A stretch of 64,000 nt of DNA, taken from positions 14,701,006 through 14,765,005 of the forward strand of contig NC_087063.1 in assembly GCF_963678635.1 (NCBI RefSeq), given 5' to 3'. Both the position numbers and the translations under genes were made by a program. Source of the DNA: Symsagittifera roscoffensis. Lineage: Eukaryota; Xenacoelomorpha; Acoela; Convolutidae. Positions 21,600 to 36,800 of this stretch are shown here, in pieces. The notes under the pieces are model-generated. The model worked only from the letters and a program-made list of their open reading frames with translations, was not told the DNA's origin and searched no databases. Every line of letters begins with the position of its first letter. Within the stretch, counting starts at the first letter, position 1.

Positions 21600-23640
21600 A
21601 AGTGTTGGGACACTCTGCACTGTCCGCAGACTGCCTGCTCAAGTGCTGGGACACCTCGTACTGTCCCAAGACCCCTCACTCAAGCGTTGCGACACTTCGC
21701 ACTGTCCGAGGACCTCTCACTCAAGCGTTGGCGCACTTCGCACTGTCCCAAGACCCTTCGTCCAAGTGTTGGGACACTTTGTACTGCTCCAGGACCTCTT
21801 GTCCTAGTGTTGGGACCTTTCGCACTGTCCCATGACCTAGTTTTGGGAACTTCGTACTGTCCCAAGACCTCTCACTCAAGTGCTGGGACACTTCGCACTG
21901 TCCCAAGATCTCCCACTCAAATGTTGGGACTTTTCGCACTGTCCCAAGACTACCTGCTCAAGTGTTGGGACACCTCGTACTGTCCCAAGACCCCTCACTC
22001 AAGCGTTGGGACACTTCGCACTGTCCCAAGACCTAGTTTTGGAACACTTCGTACTGTCCCAAGACCTAGTTTTGGGAACTTCGTACTGTCCCAAGACCTC
22101 TCACTCAAGTGCTGGGACACTTCGCACTGTCCCAAGATCTCCCACTCAAATGTTGGGACTTTTCGCACTGTCCCAAGACTACCTGCTCAAGTGTTGGGAC
22201 ACCTCGTACTGTCCCAAGACCTCTCACTCAAGTGCTGGGACACTTCGCACTGTCCCAAGATCTCCCACTCAAATGTTGGGACTTTTCGCACTGTCCCAAG
22301 ACTACCTGCTCAAGTGTTGGGACACCTCGTACACTCCCAAGACCCCTCACTCAAACGTTTGACACTTCGCACTGTCCTAAGACCCCCCACTCAAGTTTTG
22401 GGCACCTCGCACTGTCCCAAGAGCCCTCACTCAAGTGTTGGGTCACCACTCCGCACTGTCCCAGGACCTCCCACTCAAGCGTTGGGACACTTCGCACTTC
22501 CCAAGACCCTTCATACAAGTGTTGGGAATATCGTACTGTCCCAGGACCTCTCATCCTAGTGTTTGGACACTTCGCACTGTCCCATTACTTAGTGTTGGGA
22601 CACTTCGTACTGTCCCAAGACCTCTCACTCAAGTGCTGGGACACTTCGCACTGTCCCAAGATCTCCCACTCAAATGTTGGGACTTTTCGCACTGTCCCAA
22701 GACTACCTGCTCAAGTGTTGGGACACCTCGTACTGTCCCAAGACCCCTCACTCAAACGTTGGACATTTCGCACTGTCCTAAGACCCCCCACTCAAGTTTT
22801 GGGACACCTCGCACTGTCCCAAGAGCCCTCACTCAAGTGTTGGGTCACCACTCCGCACTGTCCCAGGACCTCCCACTCAAGCGTTGGGACACTTCGCACT
22901 TCCCAAGACCCTTCGTACAAGTGTTGGGAATATCGTACTGTCCCAGGACCTCTCATCCTAGTGTTTGGACACTTCGCACTTCCCAAGACCCTTCGTACAA
23001 GTGTTGGGAATATCGTACTGTCCCAGGACCTCTCATCCTAGTGTTTGGACACTTCGCACTGTCCCATGACTTAGTGTTGGGACACTTCGTACTGTCCCAA
23101 GACCTCTCACTCAAGTGCTGGGACACTTCGCACTGTCCCAAGATCTCCCACTCAAATGTTGGGACTTTTCGCACTGTCCCAAGACTACCTGCTCAAGTGT
23201 TGGGACACCTCGTACTGTCCCAAGACCCCTCACTCAAACGTTGGACATTTCGCACTGTCCCAAGACCCCTCACTCAAGTGTTGGGACACTCTGCACTGTC
23301 CGCAGACTGCCTGCTCAAGTGCTGGGACACCTCGTACTGTCCCAAGACCCCTCACTCAAGCGTTGCGACACTTCGCACTGTCCGAGGACCTCTCACTCAA
23401 GCGTTGGCGCACTTCGCACTGTCCCAAGACCCTTCGTCCAAGTGTTGGGACACTTTGTACTGCTCCAGGACCTCTTGTCCTAGTGTTGGGACCTTTCGCA
23501 CTGTCCCATGACCTAGTTTTGGGAACTTCGTACTGTCCCAAGACCTCTCACTCAAGTGCTGGGACACTTCGCACTGTCCCAAGATCTCCCACTCAAATGT
23601 TGGGACTTTTCGCACTGTCCCAAGACTACCTGCTCAAGTG
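21600..23640. repeat. Higher-order repeat of about 1,676 bp within the array
   Basis: The block around 21600-21960, including the rare loop variant CTTTGTACTGCTCC and the shortened TTGGGACCTTT unit, reappears about 1,676 bp later at 23280-23640 with the same unit order. This shows that the array grew by copying multi-unit blocks, not only single units. Confidence 0.7.
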
Positions 23641-24298
23641 TTGGGACACCTCGTACTGTCCCAAGACCCCTCACTCAAGCGTTGGGACACTTCGCACTGT
23701 CCCAAGACCTAGTTTTGGAACACTTCGTACTGTCCCAAGACCTAGTTTTGGGAACTTCGTACTGTCCCAAGACCTCTCACTCAAGTGCTGGGACACTTCG
23801 CACTGTCCCAAGATCTCCCACTCAAATGTTGGGACTTTTCGCACTGTCCCAAGACTACCTGCTCAAGTGTTGGGACACCTCGTACTGTCCCAAGACCTCT
23901 CACTCAAGTGCTGGGACACTTCGCACTGTCCCAAGATCTCCCACTCAAATGTTGGGACACTTCGCACTTCCCAAGACTACCTGCTCAAGTGTTGGGACAC
24001 CTCGTACACTCCCAAGACCCCTCACTCAAACGTTTGACACTTCGCACTGTCCTAAGACCCCCCACTCAAGTTTTGGGCACCTCGCACTGTCCCAAGAGCC
24101 CTCACTCAAGTGTTGGGTCACCACTCCGCACTGTCCCAGGACCTCCCACTCAAGCGTTGGGACACTTCGCACTTCCCAAGACCCTTCATACAAGTGTTGG
24201 GAATATCGTACTGTCCCAGGACCTCTCATCCTAGTGTTTGGACACTTCGCACTGTCCCATGACTTAGTGTTGGGACACTTCGTACTGTCCCAAGACCT

Positions 24299-25102
24299 CT
24301 CACTCAAGTGCTGGGACACTTCGCACTGTCCCAAGATCTCCCACTCAAATGTTGGGACTTTTCGCACTGTCCCAAGACTACCTGCTCAAGTGTTGGGACA
24401 CCTCGTACTGTCCCAAGACCCCTCACTCAAACGTTGGACATTTCGCACTGTCCTAAGACCCCCCACTCAAGTTTTGGGACACCTCGCACTGTCCCAAGAG
24501 CCCTCACTCAAGTGTTGGGTCACCACTCCGCACTGTCCCAGGACCTCCCACTCAAGCGTTGGGACACTTCGCACTTCCCAAGACCCTTCGTACAAGTGTT
24601 GGGAATATCGTACTGTCCCAGGACCTCTCATCCTAGTGTTTGGACACTTCGCACTGTCCCATGACTTAGTGTTGGGACACTTCGTACTGTCCCAAGACCT
24701 CTCACTCAAGTGCTGGGACACTTCGCACTGTCCCAAGATCTCCCACTCAAATGTTGGGACTTTTCGCACTGTCCCAAGACTACCTGCTCAAGTGTTGGGA
24801 CACCTCGTACTGTCCCAAGACCCCTCACTCAAACGTTGGACATTTCGCACTGTCCTAAGACCCCCCACTCAAGTTTTGGGACACCTCGCACTGTCCCAAG
24901 AGCCCTCACTCAAGTGTTGGGTCACCACTCCGCACTGTCCCAGGACCTCCCACTCAAGCGTTGGGACACTTCGCACTTCCCAAGACCCTTCGTACAAGTG
25001 TTGGGAACATCGTACTGTCCCAGGACCTCTCATCCTAGTGTTTGGACACTTCGCACTGTCCCATGACCTAGTGTTGGGACACTTCGTACTGTCCCAAGAC
25101 CT
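24299..25102. repeat. 402-bp higher-order repeat
   Basis: Two adjacent, nearly identical copies of a ten-unit block start at 24299 and 24701, and the start of a third at 25103. Marker units are the TTTTGGGACACC unit, the TTGGGTCACCACT unit and the short GACTTAGTG spacer. Related blocks begin near 22620 and 23106. Confidence 0.75.
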
Positions 25103-28100
25103 CTCACTCAAGTGCTGGGACACTTCGCACTGTCCCAAGATCTCCCACTCAAATGTTGGGAATTTTCGCACTGTCCCAAGACTACCTGCTCAAGTGTTGG
25201 GACACCTCGTACTGTCCCAGGACCCGTCACTCAAGCGTTGGGACACTTCGCACTGTCCCAAGACCCTTCGTCCAAGTGTTGGGACACTTCGTGCTGTCCC
25301 AGGACCTCTCGTCCTAGTGTTGGGACACTTCGCACTGTCCCATGACCTAGTTTTGGAACACTTCGTACTGTCCCAAGACCTCTCACTCAAGTGCTGGGAC
25401 ACTTCGCACTGTCCCAAGACGTCCCACTCAAACGTTGGGACACTTCGCACTGTCCCAAGACTACCTGCTCAAGTGTTGGGACACCTCGTACTGTCCCAAG
25501 ACCCCTCACTCAAACGTTGGACACTTCGCACTTCCCAAGACCCTTCGTACAAGTGTTGGGAACATCGTACTGTCCCAGGACCTCTCATCCTAGTGTTTGG
25601 GCACTTCGCACTGTCCCATGACCTAGTGTTGGGACACTTCGTTCTGTCCCATGACCCCTCACTCAAGCGTTGGGAAGTTTGCACTGTCCCATGACCTCCC
25701 ACTCAAGTGTTGGGACACCTCGCACTGTCCCAAGACCCCTCACTCAAGTGTTGGGACACTCCGCACTGTCCCAGGACCTCCCACTCAAGCGTTGGGACAC
25801 CTCGCACTTCCCAAGACCCTTCGTCCAAGTGTTGGGACACCTCGTTCTGTCTCAAGACCCCTCACTCAAGCGTTGCGACACTTCGCACTGTCCCAGGACC
25901 TCCCACTCAAGCGTTGGGACACCTCGCACTTCCCAAGACCCTTCGTCCAAGTGTTGGGACACCTCGTTCTGTCTCAAGACCCCTCACTCAAGCGTTGCGA
26001 CACTTCGCACTGTCCCAGGACCTCCCACTCAAGTGTTGGGACACCTCGCACTTCCCAAGACCCTTCGTCCAAGTGTTGGGACACCTCGTTCTGTCTCAAG
26101 ACCCCTCACTCAAGCGTTGCGACACTTCGCACTGTCCCAGGACCTCCCACTCAAGTGTTGGGACACTCCACACTGTCCCCAGACTGCCTGCTCAAGTGTT
26201 GGGACGCCTCGTACTGTCTCAAGACCCCTCAGTCAAGCGTTGGGACACTTCGCACTGTCCCAGGACCTCTCACTCAAGCGTTGGCGCACTTCGCACTGTC
26301 CCAAGACCCTTCGTCCAAGTGTTGGGACACTTTGTACTGCTCCAGGACCTCTCGTCCTAGTGTTGGGACACTTCGCACTGTCCCATGACCTAGTTTTGGG
26401 AACTTCGTACTGTCCCAAGACCTCTCACTCAAGTGCTGGGACACTTCGCACTGTCCCAAGATCTCCCACTCAAGTGTTGGGACTTTTCGCATTGTCCCAA
26501 GACTACCTGCTCAAGTGTTGAGACACCTCGTACTGTCCCAAGACCCCTCACTCAAACGTTGGACACTTCGCGCTGTCCCAAGACCCCCCACTCAAGTGTT
26601 GGGCAACTCCGCATTTTCCCAGGACCTCCCACTCAAGCGTTGGGACACTTCGCACTGTCCCAAGACCCTTCGTCCAAGTGTTGGGACACCTCGTACTGTC
26701 CCAAGACCCCTCACTCAAGCGTTACGACACTTCGCACTGTCCCAGGACCTCCCACTCAAGCGTTGGGACACTTCGCACTGTCCCAAGACCCTTCGTCCAA
26801 GTGTTGGGACACTTCGTACTGTCCCAGGACCTCTCGTCCTAGTGTTGGGACACTTCGCACTGTCCCATGACCTAGTTTTGGGAACTTCGTACTGTCCCAA
26901 GACCTCTCACTCAAGTGCTGGGACACTTCGCACTGTCCCAAGATCTCCCACTCAAGTGTTGGGACTTTTCGCACTGTCGCAAGACTACCTGCTCAAGTGT
27001 TGGGACACCTCGTACTGTCCCAAGACCCCTCACTCAAGCGTTGGGACACTTCGCACTGTCCCAAGACCCTTCGTCCAAGTGTTGGGACACTTCGTGCTGT
27101 CCCAGGACCTCTCGTCGTAGTGTTGGGACACTTCGCACTGTCCCATGACCTAGTTTTGGAACACTTCGTACTGTCCCAAGACCTCTCACTCAAGTGCTGG
27201 GACACTTCGCACTGTCCCAAGACGTCCCACTCAAACGTTGGGACACTTCGCACTGTCCCAAGACTACCTGCTCAAGTGTTGGGACACCTCGTACTGTCCC
27301 AAGACCCCTCACTCAAACGTTGGACACTTCGCACTGTCCTAAGACCCCCCACTCAAGTGTTGGGACACCTCGCACTGTCCCAAGACCCCTCACTCAAGTG
27401 TTGGGTCACCACTCCGCACTGTCCCAGGACCTCCCACTCAAGCGTTGGGACACTTCGCACTTCCCAAGACCATTCGTCCAAGTGTTGGAACACATCGTAC
27501 TGTCCCAGGACCTCTCATCCTAGTGTTTGGACACTTCGCACTGTCCCATGACCTAGTGTTGGGACACTTCGTTCTGTCCCATGACCCCTCACTCAAGCGT
27601 TGGGAACTTTGCACTGTCCCATGACCCCCACTCAAGTGTTGGGACACCTCGCACTGTCCCAAGACCCCTCACTCAAGTGTTGGGACACTCCGCACCGTCC
27701 GCAGACTGCCTACTCAAGTGTTGGGACACCTCTTACTGTCCCAAGACCCCTCACTCAAGCGTTGCGACACTTCGCACTGTCCCAGGACCTCCCACTCAAG
27801 CGTTGGGACACCTCGCACTGTCCCAAGACCCTTCGTCCAAGTGTTGGGACACCTCGTACTGTCTCAAGACCCCTCACTCAAGCGTTGCGACACTTCGCAC
27901 TGTCCCAGGACCTCCCACTCAAGTGTTGGGACACTCCGCACTGTCCCCAGACTGCCTGCTCAAGTGTTGGGACGCCTCGTACTGTCTCAAGACCCCTCAA
28001 TCAAGCGTTGGGACACTTTGCACTGTCCCAGGACCTCTCACTCAAGCGTTGGCGCACTTCGCACTGTCCCATGACCCTTCGTCCAAGTGTTGAGACACTT

Positions 28101-30678
28101 TGTACTGCTCCAGGACCTCTCGTCCTAGTGTTGGGACACTTCGCACTGTCCCATGACCTAGTTTTGGGAACTTCGTACTGTCCCAAGACCTCTCACTCAA
28201 GTGCTGGGACACTTCGCACTGTCCCAAGATCTCCCACTCAAGTGTTGGGACTTTTCGCATTGTCCCAAGACTACCTGCTCAAGTGTTGAGACACCTCGTA
28301 CTGTCCCAAGACCCCTCACTCAAACGTTGGACACTTCGCGCTGTCCCAAGACCCCCCACTCAAGTGTTGGGACACTCCGCATTTTCTCAGGACCTCCCAC
28401 TCAAGCGTTGGGACACTTCGCACTGTCCCAAGACCCTTCGTCCAAGTGTTTGGACACTTCGTACTGTCCCAGGACCTCTCGTCCTAGTGTTTGGACACTT
28501 TGCACTGTCCCAGGACCTCTCACTCAAGCGTTGGCGCACTTCGCACTGTCCCAAGACCCTTCGTCCAAGTGTTGTGACACCTCGTACTGTCCCAAGACCC
28601 CTCACTCAAGCGTTGCGACACTTCGCACTGTCCCAGGACCTCCCACTCAAGCGTTGGGACACCTCGCACTGTCCCAAGACCCTTCGTCCAAGTGTTGGGT
28701 AACTTCGTACTGTCCAAGGACCTCTCGTCCTAGTGTTGGGACACTTCGCACTGTCCCAGGACCTCCCACTCAAGTGTTGGGATACTCCGCACTGTCCCCA
28801 GACTGCCTGCTCAAGTGTTGGGACGCCTCGTACTGTCTCAAGACCCCTCAATCAAGCGTTGGGACACTTCGCACTGTCCCAGGACCTCTCACTCAAGCGT
28901 TTGCGCACTTCGCACTGTCCCAACACCCTTCGTCAAAGTGTTGGGACACTTTGTACTGCTCCAGGACCTCTCGTCCTAGTGTTGGGACACTTCGCACTGT
29001 CCCATGACCTAGTTTTGGGAACTTCGTACTGTCCCAAGACCTCTCACTCAAGTGCTGGGACACTTCGCACTGTCCCAAGATCTCCCACTCAAGTGTTGGG
29101 ACTTTTCGCACTGTCCCAAGGTTACCTGCCCAAGTGTTGGGACACTTCGTACTGTCCCAAGACCCCTCGCTCAAACGTTGGACACTTCGCGCTGTCCCAA
29201 GACCCCCAACTCAAGTGTTGGGACACTCCGCATTTTCCCAGGACCTCCCACTCAAGCGTTGGGACACTTCGCACTGTCCCAAGACCCTTCGTCTAAGCGT
29301 TGGCGCACTTCGCACTGTCCCAAGACCCTTCGTTCAAGTGTTGGGACACTTCGTACTGTCCCAGGACCTCTCGTCCTAGTGTTGGGACACTTCGCACACC
29401 CCATGACCTAGTTTTGGGACATTTCGTACTGTCCCAAGACCTCACACTTAAGTGCTGGGACACTTCGCACTGTCCCAAGATCTCCCACTCAAGTGTTGGG
29501 ACTTTTTGCACTGTCCCAAGACTACCTGCTCAAGTGGTGGGACACCTCGTACTGTCCCAAGACCCCTCGCTCAAGTGTTGGACACTTAGCGCTGTCCCAA
29601 GACCCCCCACTCAAGTGTTGGGTCACTCCGCACTGTCCCAGGACCTCCCACTCAAGCGTTGGGACACTTCGCACTGTCCCAAGACCCTTCGTCCAAGTGT
29701 TGGGCACTTCGTACTGTCCCAGGACCTCTCGTCCTAGTGTTTGGACACTTCACACTGTCCCATGACCTAGTGTTGGGACACCTCGTACTGTCCCAAGACC
29801 CCTCACTCAATTGTTGGACACTTCGCACTGTCCCAAGACCCCCCACTCAGGTGTTGGGACACCTCGCACTGTCCCAAGACCCCTCACTCAAAATTTGGGA
29901 CACTCCGCACTGTCCCATGACCTCCCACTCAAACGTTGGACACTTCGCACTGTCCCAAGACCTCTCACTCAAGTGCTGGGACACTTCGCACTGTCCCAAG
30001 ACCACCCACTCAAGTGTTGGGACACTTCGCACTGTCCCAAGACTACCTGCTCAAGTGTTGGGACACCTCGTACTATCCCAAGACCCCTCACTCAAGCGTT
30101 GGGACACTTCGCACTGTCCCAAGACCCCTCACTCAAGTGTTGGGACACTCCGCACTGTCCCCAGACTGCCTGCTCAAGTGTTGGAACACCTCGCACTGTC
30201 CCATGACCGCTCACTCAAGCGTTGGGACACTTCGCACTGTCACAGGACCTCCCACTCAAGCGTTGGGACACTTCGCACTGTCCCAAGAGCCTTCGTCCAA
30301 GTCTTGAGACGCTTCACACTGTCCCAAGACCTAGTGTTGGGACACCTCACACTGTCCCAAGACCTTACACTCAAGTGTTGGGACACTTCGCACTGTCCTA
30401 ACACCACCCATTCAAGTGTTGGGACACTTCGCACTGTCGCATGACCTAGTGTTGGGACACTTCGTACTGTCCTAAGACCTCTCACTCAAGTGCTGGGACA
30501 CTTCGCACTGTCCCAAGACCACCCACTCAAGTGTTGGGACACTTCGCACTGTCCCAAGACTACCTGCTCAAGTGTTGGGACACCTCGTACTATCCCAAGA
30601 CCCCTCACTCAAGCGTTGGGACACTTCGCACTGTCCCAAGACCCCCCACTCAAGTGTTGGGACACCTCGCACTGTCCC

Positions 30679-31860
30679 ATGACCCCTCACTCAAGTGTTG
30701 GGACACTCCGCACTGTCCCCAGACTGCCTGCTCAAGTGTTGGAACACCTCGTACTGTCCCATGACCGCTCACTCAAGCATTGGGACACTTCGCACTGTCA
30801 CAGGACCTCCCACTCAAGCGTTGGGACACTTCGCACTGTCCCAAGAGCCTTCGTCCAAGTCTTGAGACGCTTCACACTGTCCCAAGACCTAGTGTTGGGA
30901 CACTTCGCACTGTCTCAAGTCCTTACACTCAAGTGTTGGGACACTTCGCACTGTCCTAACACCACCCACTCAAGTGTTGGGACACTTCGCACTGTCGCAT
31001 GACCTAGTGTTGGGACATTTCGTACTGTCCTAAGACCTCTCACTCAAGTGCTGGGACACCTCGCACTGTCCCATGACCCCTCACTCAAGTGTTGGGACAC
31101 TCCGCACTGTCCCCAGACTGCCTGCTCAAGTGTTGGAACACCTCGTACTGTCCCATGACCGCTCACTCAAGCGTTGGGACACTTCGCACTGTCACAGGAC
31201 CTCCCACTCAAGCGTTGGGACACTTCGCACTGTCCCAAGAGCCTTCGTCCAAGTCTTGAGACGCTTCACACTGTCCCAAGACCTAGTGTTGGGACACTTC
31301 GCACTGTCTCAAGTCCTTACACTCAAGTGTTGGGACACTTCGCACTGTCCTAACACCACCCACTCAAGTGTTGGGACACTTCGCACTGTCGCATGACCTA
31401 GTGTTGGGACATTTCGTACTGTCCTAAGACCTCTCACTCAAGTGCTGGGACACCTCGCACTGTCCCATGACCCCTCACTCAAGTGTTGGGACACTCCGCA
31501 CTGTCCCCAGACTGCCTGCTCAAGTGTTGGAACACCTCGTACTGTCCCATGACCGCTCACTCAAGCGTTGGGACACTTCGCACTGTCACAGGACCTCCCA
31601 CTCAAGCGTTGGGACACTTCGCACTGTCCCAAGAGCCTTCGTCCAAGTCTTGAGACGCTTCACACTGTCCCAAGACCTAGTGTTGGGACACCTCACACTG
31701 TCCCAAGACCTTACACTCAAGTGTTGGGACACTTCGCACTGTCCTAACACCACCCACTCAAGTGTTGGGACACTTCGCACTGTCGCATGACCTAGTGTTG
31801 GGACACTTCGTACTGTCCTAAGACCTCTCACTCAAGTGCTGGGACACTTCGCACTGTCCC
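30679..31860. repeat. 394-bp higher-order repeat
   Basis: Three adjacent copies start at about 30679, 31073 and 31467, each containing the unusual TTGGAACACC, GACCGCTCACTC and TCTTGAGACGCTTC units. A larger block of about 1,346 bp (30490 to 31836) repeats this set again. Confidence 0.75.
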
Positions 31861-33892
31861 AAGACCACCCACTCAAGTGTTGGGACACTTCGCACTGTCC
31901 CAAGACTACCTGCTCAAGTGTTGGGACACCTCGTACTATCCCAAGACCCCTCACTCAAGCGTTGGGACACTTCGCACTGTCCCAAGACCCCCCACTCAAG
32001 TGTTGGGACACCTCGCACTGTCCCATGACCCCTCACTCAAGTGTTGGGACACTCCGCACTGTCCCCAGACTGCCTGCTCAAGTGTTGGAACACCTCGTAC
32101 TGTCCCATGACCGCTCACTCAAGCGTTGGGACACTTCGCACTGTCACAGGACCTCCCACTCAAGCGTTGGGACACTTCGCACTGTCCCAAGAGCCTTCGT
32201 CCAAGTCTTGAGACGCTTCACACTGTCCCAAGACCTAGTGTTGGGACACTTCGCACTGTCTCAAGTCCTTACACTCAAGTGTTGGGACACTTCGCACTGT
32301 CCTAACACCACCCACTCAAGTGTTGGGACACTTCGCACTGTCGCATGACCTAGTGTTGGGACATTTCGTACTGTCCTAAGACCTCTCACTCAAGTGCTGG
32401 GACACTTCGCACTGTCCCAAGACCTCCCACTCAAGTGTTGGGACATTTCGCACTGTCCCATTACTACCTGCTTAAGTGTTGGGACGCCTCGTACTGTCTC
32501 AAGACCCCTCACTCAAGCGTTGGGACACTTCGCACTTCCCAAGAACCCCCACTCAAGTGTTACGACACTCCGCACTGTCCCAAGGCTTTCGTTCAAGTGT
32601 TGGGACACTTCACGCTGTCCCAAGACCCTTCGTCCTTGTGTTGGGACGCTTCACACTGTCCCAAGATCTAGTGTTGGGACACCTCACATTGTCTCAAGAC
32701 CTTACACTCTAGTGTTGGGACACTTCGCACTGTCCCAAGACCCTTCGTCCAAGTGTTGGGACACTTCGTACTGTTCCAGGACCTCTCGTACTAGTGTTGC
32801 GACACTCCGCACTGTCCCAAGGCTTTCGTTCAAGTGTTGGGACACTTCACGCTGTCCCAAGACCCTTCGTCCTAGTGTTGGGACACTTCACACTGTCCCA
32901 TGACCTAGTGTTGGGACACCTCACACTGTCTCAAGACCCCTCACTCATGCGTTGGGACACTTCGCACTTCCCAAGAACCCCACTCAAGTGTTGCGACACT
33001 CCGCACTGTCCCAAGGCTTTCGTTCAAGTGTTGGGACACTTCGCACTGTCCCAAGACCCTTCGTCTTAGTGTTGGGACACTTCCCACTGTCCCAAAACTT
33101 AGTGTTGCGACACTCCGCACTGTCGCAGGACCTCCCACTCAAGCGTTGGGACACTTCGCACTGTCCCAAGACCCTTCGTCCAAGTGTTGGGACACTTCGT
33201 ACTGTTCCAGGACCTCTCGTACTAGTGTTGGGACACTTGGCACTGTCCCAAGACCTAGTGTTGGGACACTTCGTACTGTCCCAAAACCTATCCCTCAAAT
33301 GCTGGGACACTTCGCACTGTCCCAAGACCTCCCACTCAAGTGTTGGGACACTTCACACTGTACCAATACCTAGTGTTGGGACACATCGTACTGTCCCAAG
33401 ACCTCTCACTCAAGTGTTGGGACACTTCGCACTGTCCCAAGACCTCCCACTCAAGGGTTGAGACACTTCGCACTGTCCCAAGACTACCTGCTCAAGTGTT
33501 GGGACACCTCGTTCTGTCCCAAGACCCCACACTCAAGCGTTGGGACACTTCGCACTGTCCCAAGACCCCTCACTCAAGTGTTGGGACACTCCGCACTGTC
33601 CCAAGACTGCCTGCTCAAGTGTTTAGGCTCTTCGTACTGTCCCATGACCTTTCGTTCAAGTGTTGGTACACTTCACGCTGTCCCAAGACTTTCGTTCAAG
33701 TGTTGGGACACTTCACGCTGTCCCAAGACCCTTCGTCCTAGTGTTGGGATGCTTCACACTGTCCCAAGACCTAGTGTTGGGACACCTCGCACTGTCCCAA
33801 GACCTTACACTCTAGTGTTGGGACACTTCGCACTGTCTCAAGTCCTTACACTCAAGTGTTGGGACTTTTCGCACTGTCCTAAGACCACCAAC

Positions 33893-36800
33893 TCAAGTGT
33901 TGGGACACTTCACACTGTCCCAAGACCTAGTGTTGAGACATCTCGCACTGTCCCAAGACCTCTCACTCAAGTGAAGTGTTGGGACACTTCGCACTGTCCC
34001 AAGACCCTTCGTCTTGGTGTTGGGACACTTCCCACTGTCCCAAGACCTAGTGCTGCGACACTCCGCACTATCCCAGGACATCCCACTCAAGCGTTGGGAC
34101 ACTTCACGCTGTCCCAAGACTTTCGTTCAAGTGTTGGGACACTTCACGCTGTCCCAAGACCCTTCGTCCTAGTGTTGGGACGCTTCACACTGTCACAAAA
34201 CTTAGTGTTGCGACACTCCGCACTGTCCCAGGACCTCCCACTCAAGCGTTGGGACACTTCGCACTGTCCCAAGACCCTTCGTCTAAGTGTTGGGACACTT
34301 CGTACTGTGCCATGACCTCTCGTACTAGTGTTGGGACACTTCGCACTGTACCAATACCTAGTGTTGGGACACATCGTACTGTCCCAAGACCTCTCACTCA
34401 AGTGTTGGGACACTTCGCACTGTCCCAAGACCTCCCACTCAAGGGTTGAGACACTTCGCACTGTCCCAAGACTACCTGCTCAAGTGTTGGGACACCTCGT
34501 TCTGTCCCAAGACCCCACACTCAAGCGTTGGGACACTTCGCACTGTCCCAAGACCCCTCACTCAAGTGTTGGGACACTCCGCACTGTCCCAAGACCTTAC
34601 ACTCTAGTGTTGGGACACTTCGCACTGTCTCAAGTCCTTACACTCAAGTGTTGGGACTTTTCGCACTGTCCTAAGACCACCAACTCAAGTGTTGGGACAC
34701 TTCACACTGTCCCAAGACCTAGTGTTGGGACATCTCGCACTGTCCCAAGACCTCTCACTCAAGTGAAGTGTTGGGACACTTCGCACTGTCCCAAGACCCT
34801 TCGTCTTGGTGTTGGGACACTTCCCACTGTCCCAAGACCTAGTGCTGCGACACTCCGCACTATCCCAGGACATCCCACTCAAGCGTTGGGACACTTCACG
34901 CTGTCCCAAGACTTTCGTTCAAGTGTTGGGACACTTCACGCTGTCCCAAGACCCTTCGTCCTAGTGTTGGGACGCTTCACACTGTCACAAAACTTAGTGT
35001 TGCGACACTCCGCACTGTCCCAGGACCTCCCACTCAAGCGTTGGGACACTTCGCACTGTCCCAAGACCCTTCGTCTAAGTGTTGGGACACTTCGTACTGT
35101 GCCATGACCTCTCGTACTAGTGTTGGGACACTTCGCACTGTACCAATACCTAGTGTTGGGACACATCGTACTGTCCCAAGACCTCTCACTCAAGTGTTGG
35201 GACACTTCGCACTGTCCCAAGACCTCCCACTCAAGGGTTGAGACACTTCGCACTGTCCCAAGACTACCTGCTCAAGTGTTGGGACACCTCGTTCTGTCCC
35301 AAGACCCCACACTCAATCGTTGGGACACTTCGCACTGTCCCAAGACCCCTCACTCAAGTGTTGGGACACTCCGCACTGTCCCAAGACTGCCTGCTCAAGT
35401 GTTTAGGCTCTTCGTACTGTCCCATGACCTTTCGTTCAAGTGTTGGTACACTTCACGCTGTCCCAAGACTTTCGTTCAAGTGTTGGGACACTTCACGCTG
35501 TCCCAAGACCCTTCGTCCTAGTGTTGGGACGCTTCACACTGTCCCAAGACCTAGTGTTGGGACACCTCGCACTGTCCCAAGACCTTACACTCTAGTGTTG
35601 GGACACTTCGCACTGTCTCAAGTCCTTACACTCAAGTATTGGGACTTTTCGCACTGTCCTAAGACCACCAACTCAAGTGTTGGGACACTTCACACTGTCC
35701 CAAGACCTAGTGTTGGGACATCTCGCACTGTCCCAAGACCTCTCACTCAAGTGAAGTGTTGGGACACTTCGCACTGTCCCAAGACCCCTCACTCAAGTGT
35801 TGGGACACTCCGCACTGTCCCAAGACCTTACACTCTAGTGTTGGGACACTTCGCACTGTCTCAAGTCCTTACACTCAAGTGTTGGGACTTTTCGCACTGT
35901 CCTAAGACCACCAACTCAAGTGTTGGGACACTTCAAACTGTCCCAAGACCTAGTATTGGGACATCTCGCACTGTCCCAAGACCTCTCACTCAAGTGAAGT
36001 GTTGGGACACTTCGCACTGTCCCAAGACCCTTCGTCTTGGTGTTGGGACACTTCCCACTGTCCCAAGACCTAGTGCTGCGACACTCCGCACTATCCCAGG
36101 ACATCCCACTCAAGCGTTGGGACACTTCACGCTGTCCCAAGACTTTCGTTCAAGTGTTGGGACACTTCACGCTGTCCCAAGACCCTTCGTCCTAGTGTTG
36201 GGACGCTTCACACTGTCACAAAACTTAGTGTTGCGACACTCCGCACTGTCCCAGGACCTCCCATTCAAGCGTTGGGACACTTCGCACTGTCCCAAGACCC
36301 TTCGTCTAAGTGTTGGGACATTTCGTACTGTGCCATGACCTCTCGTACTAGTGTTGGGGAACTTCGCACTGTACCAATACCTAGTGTTGGGACACATCGT
36401 ACTGTCCCAAGACCTCTCACTCAAGTGTTGGGACACTTCGCACTGTCCCAAGACCTCCCACTCAAGGGTTGAGACACTTCGCACTGTCCCAAGACTACCT
36501 GCTCAAGTGTTGGGACACCTCGTTCTGTCCCAAGACCCCACACTCAAGCGTTGGGACACTTCGCACTGTCCAAAGACCCCTCACTCAAGTGTTGGGACAC
36601 TCCGCACTGTCCCAAGACTGCCTGCTCAAGTGTTTAGGCTCTTCGTACTGTCCCATGACCTTTCGTTCAAGTGTTGGTACACTTCACGCTGTCCCAAGAC
36701 TTTCGTTCAAGTGTTGGGACTCTTCACGCTGTCCCAAGACCCTTCGTCCTAGTGTTGGGACGCTTCACACTGTCCCAAGACCTAGTGTGTGGACACCTCG

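Noticed and set aside
23556-25694. Open frame of about 712 codons, and dozens of others in all three plus frames and on the minus strand, across the array
   Set aside because: The ~41-base unit cycles through three frames and mostly lacks stops, so long frames are automatic. The product is an endless permutation of the same three peptides with no start context or conservation.
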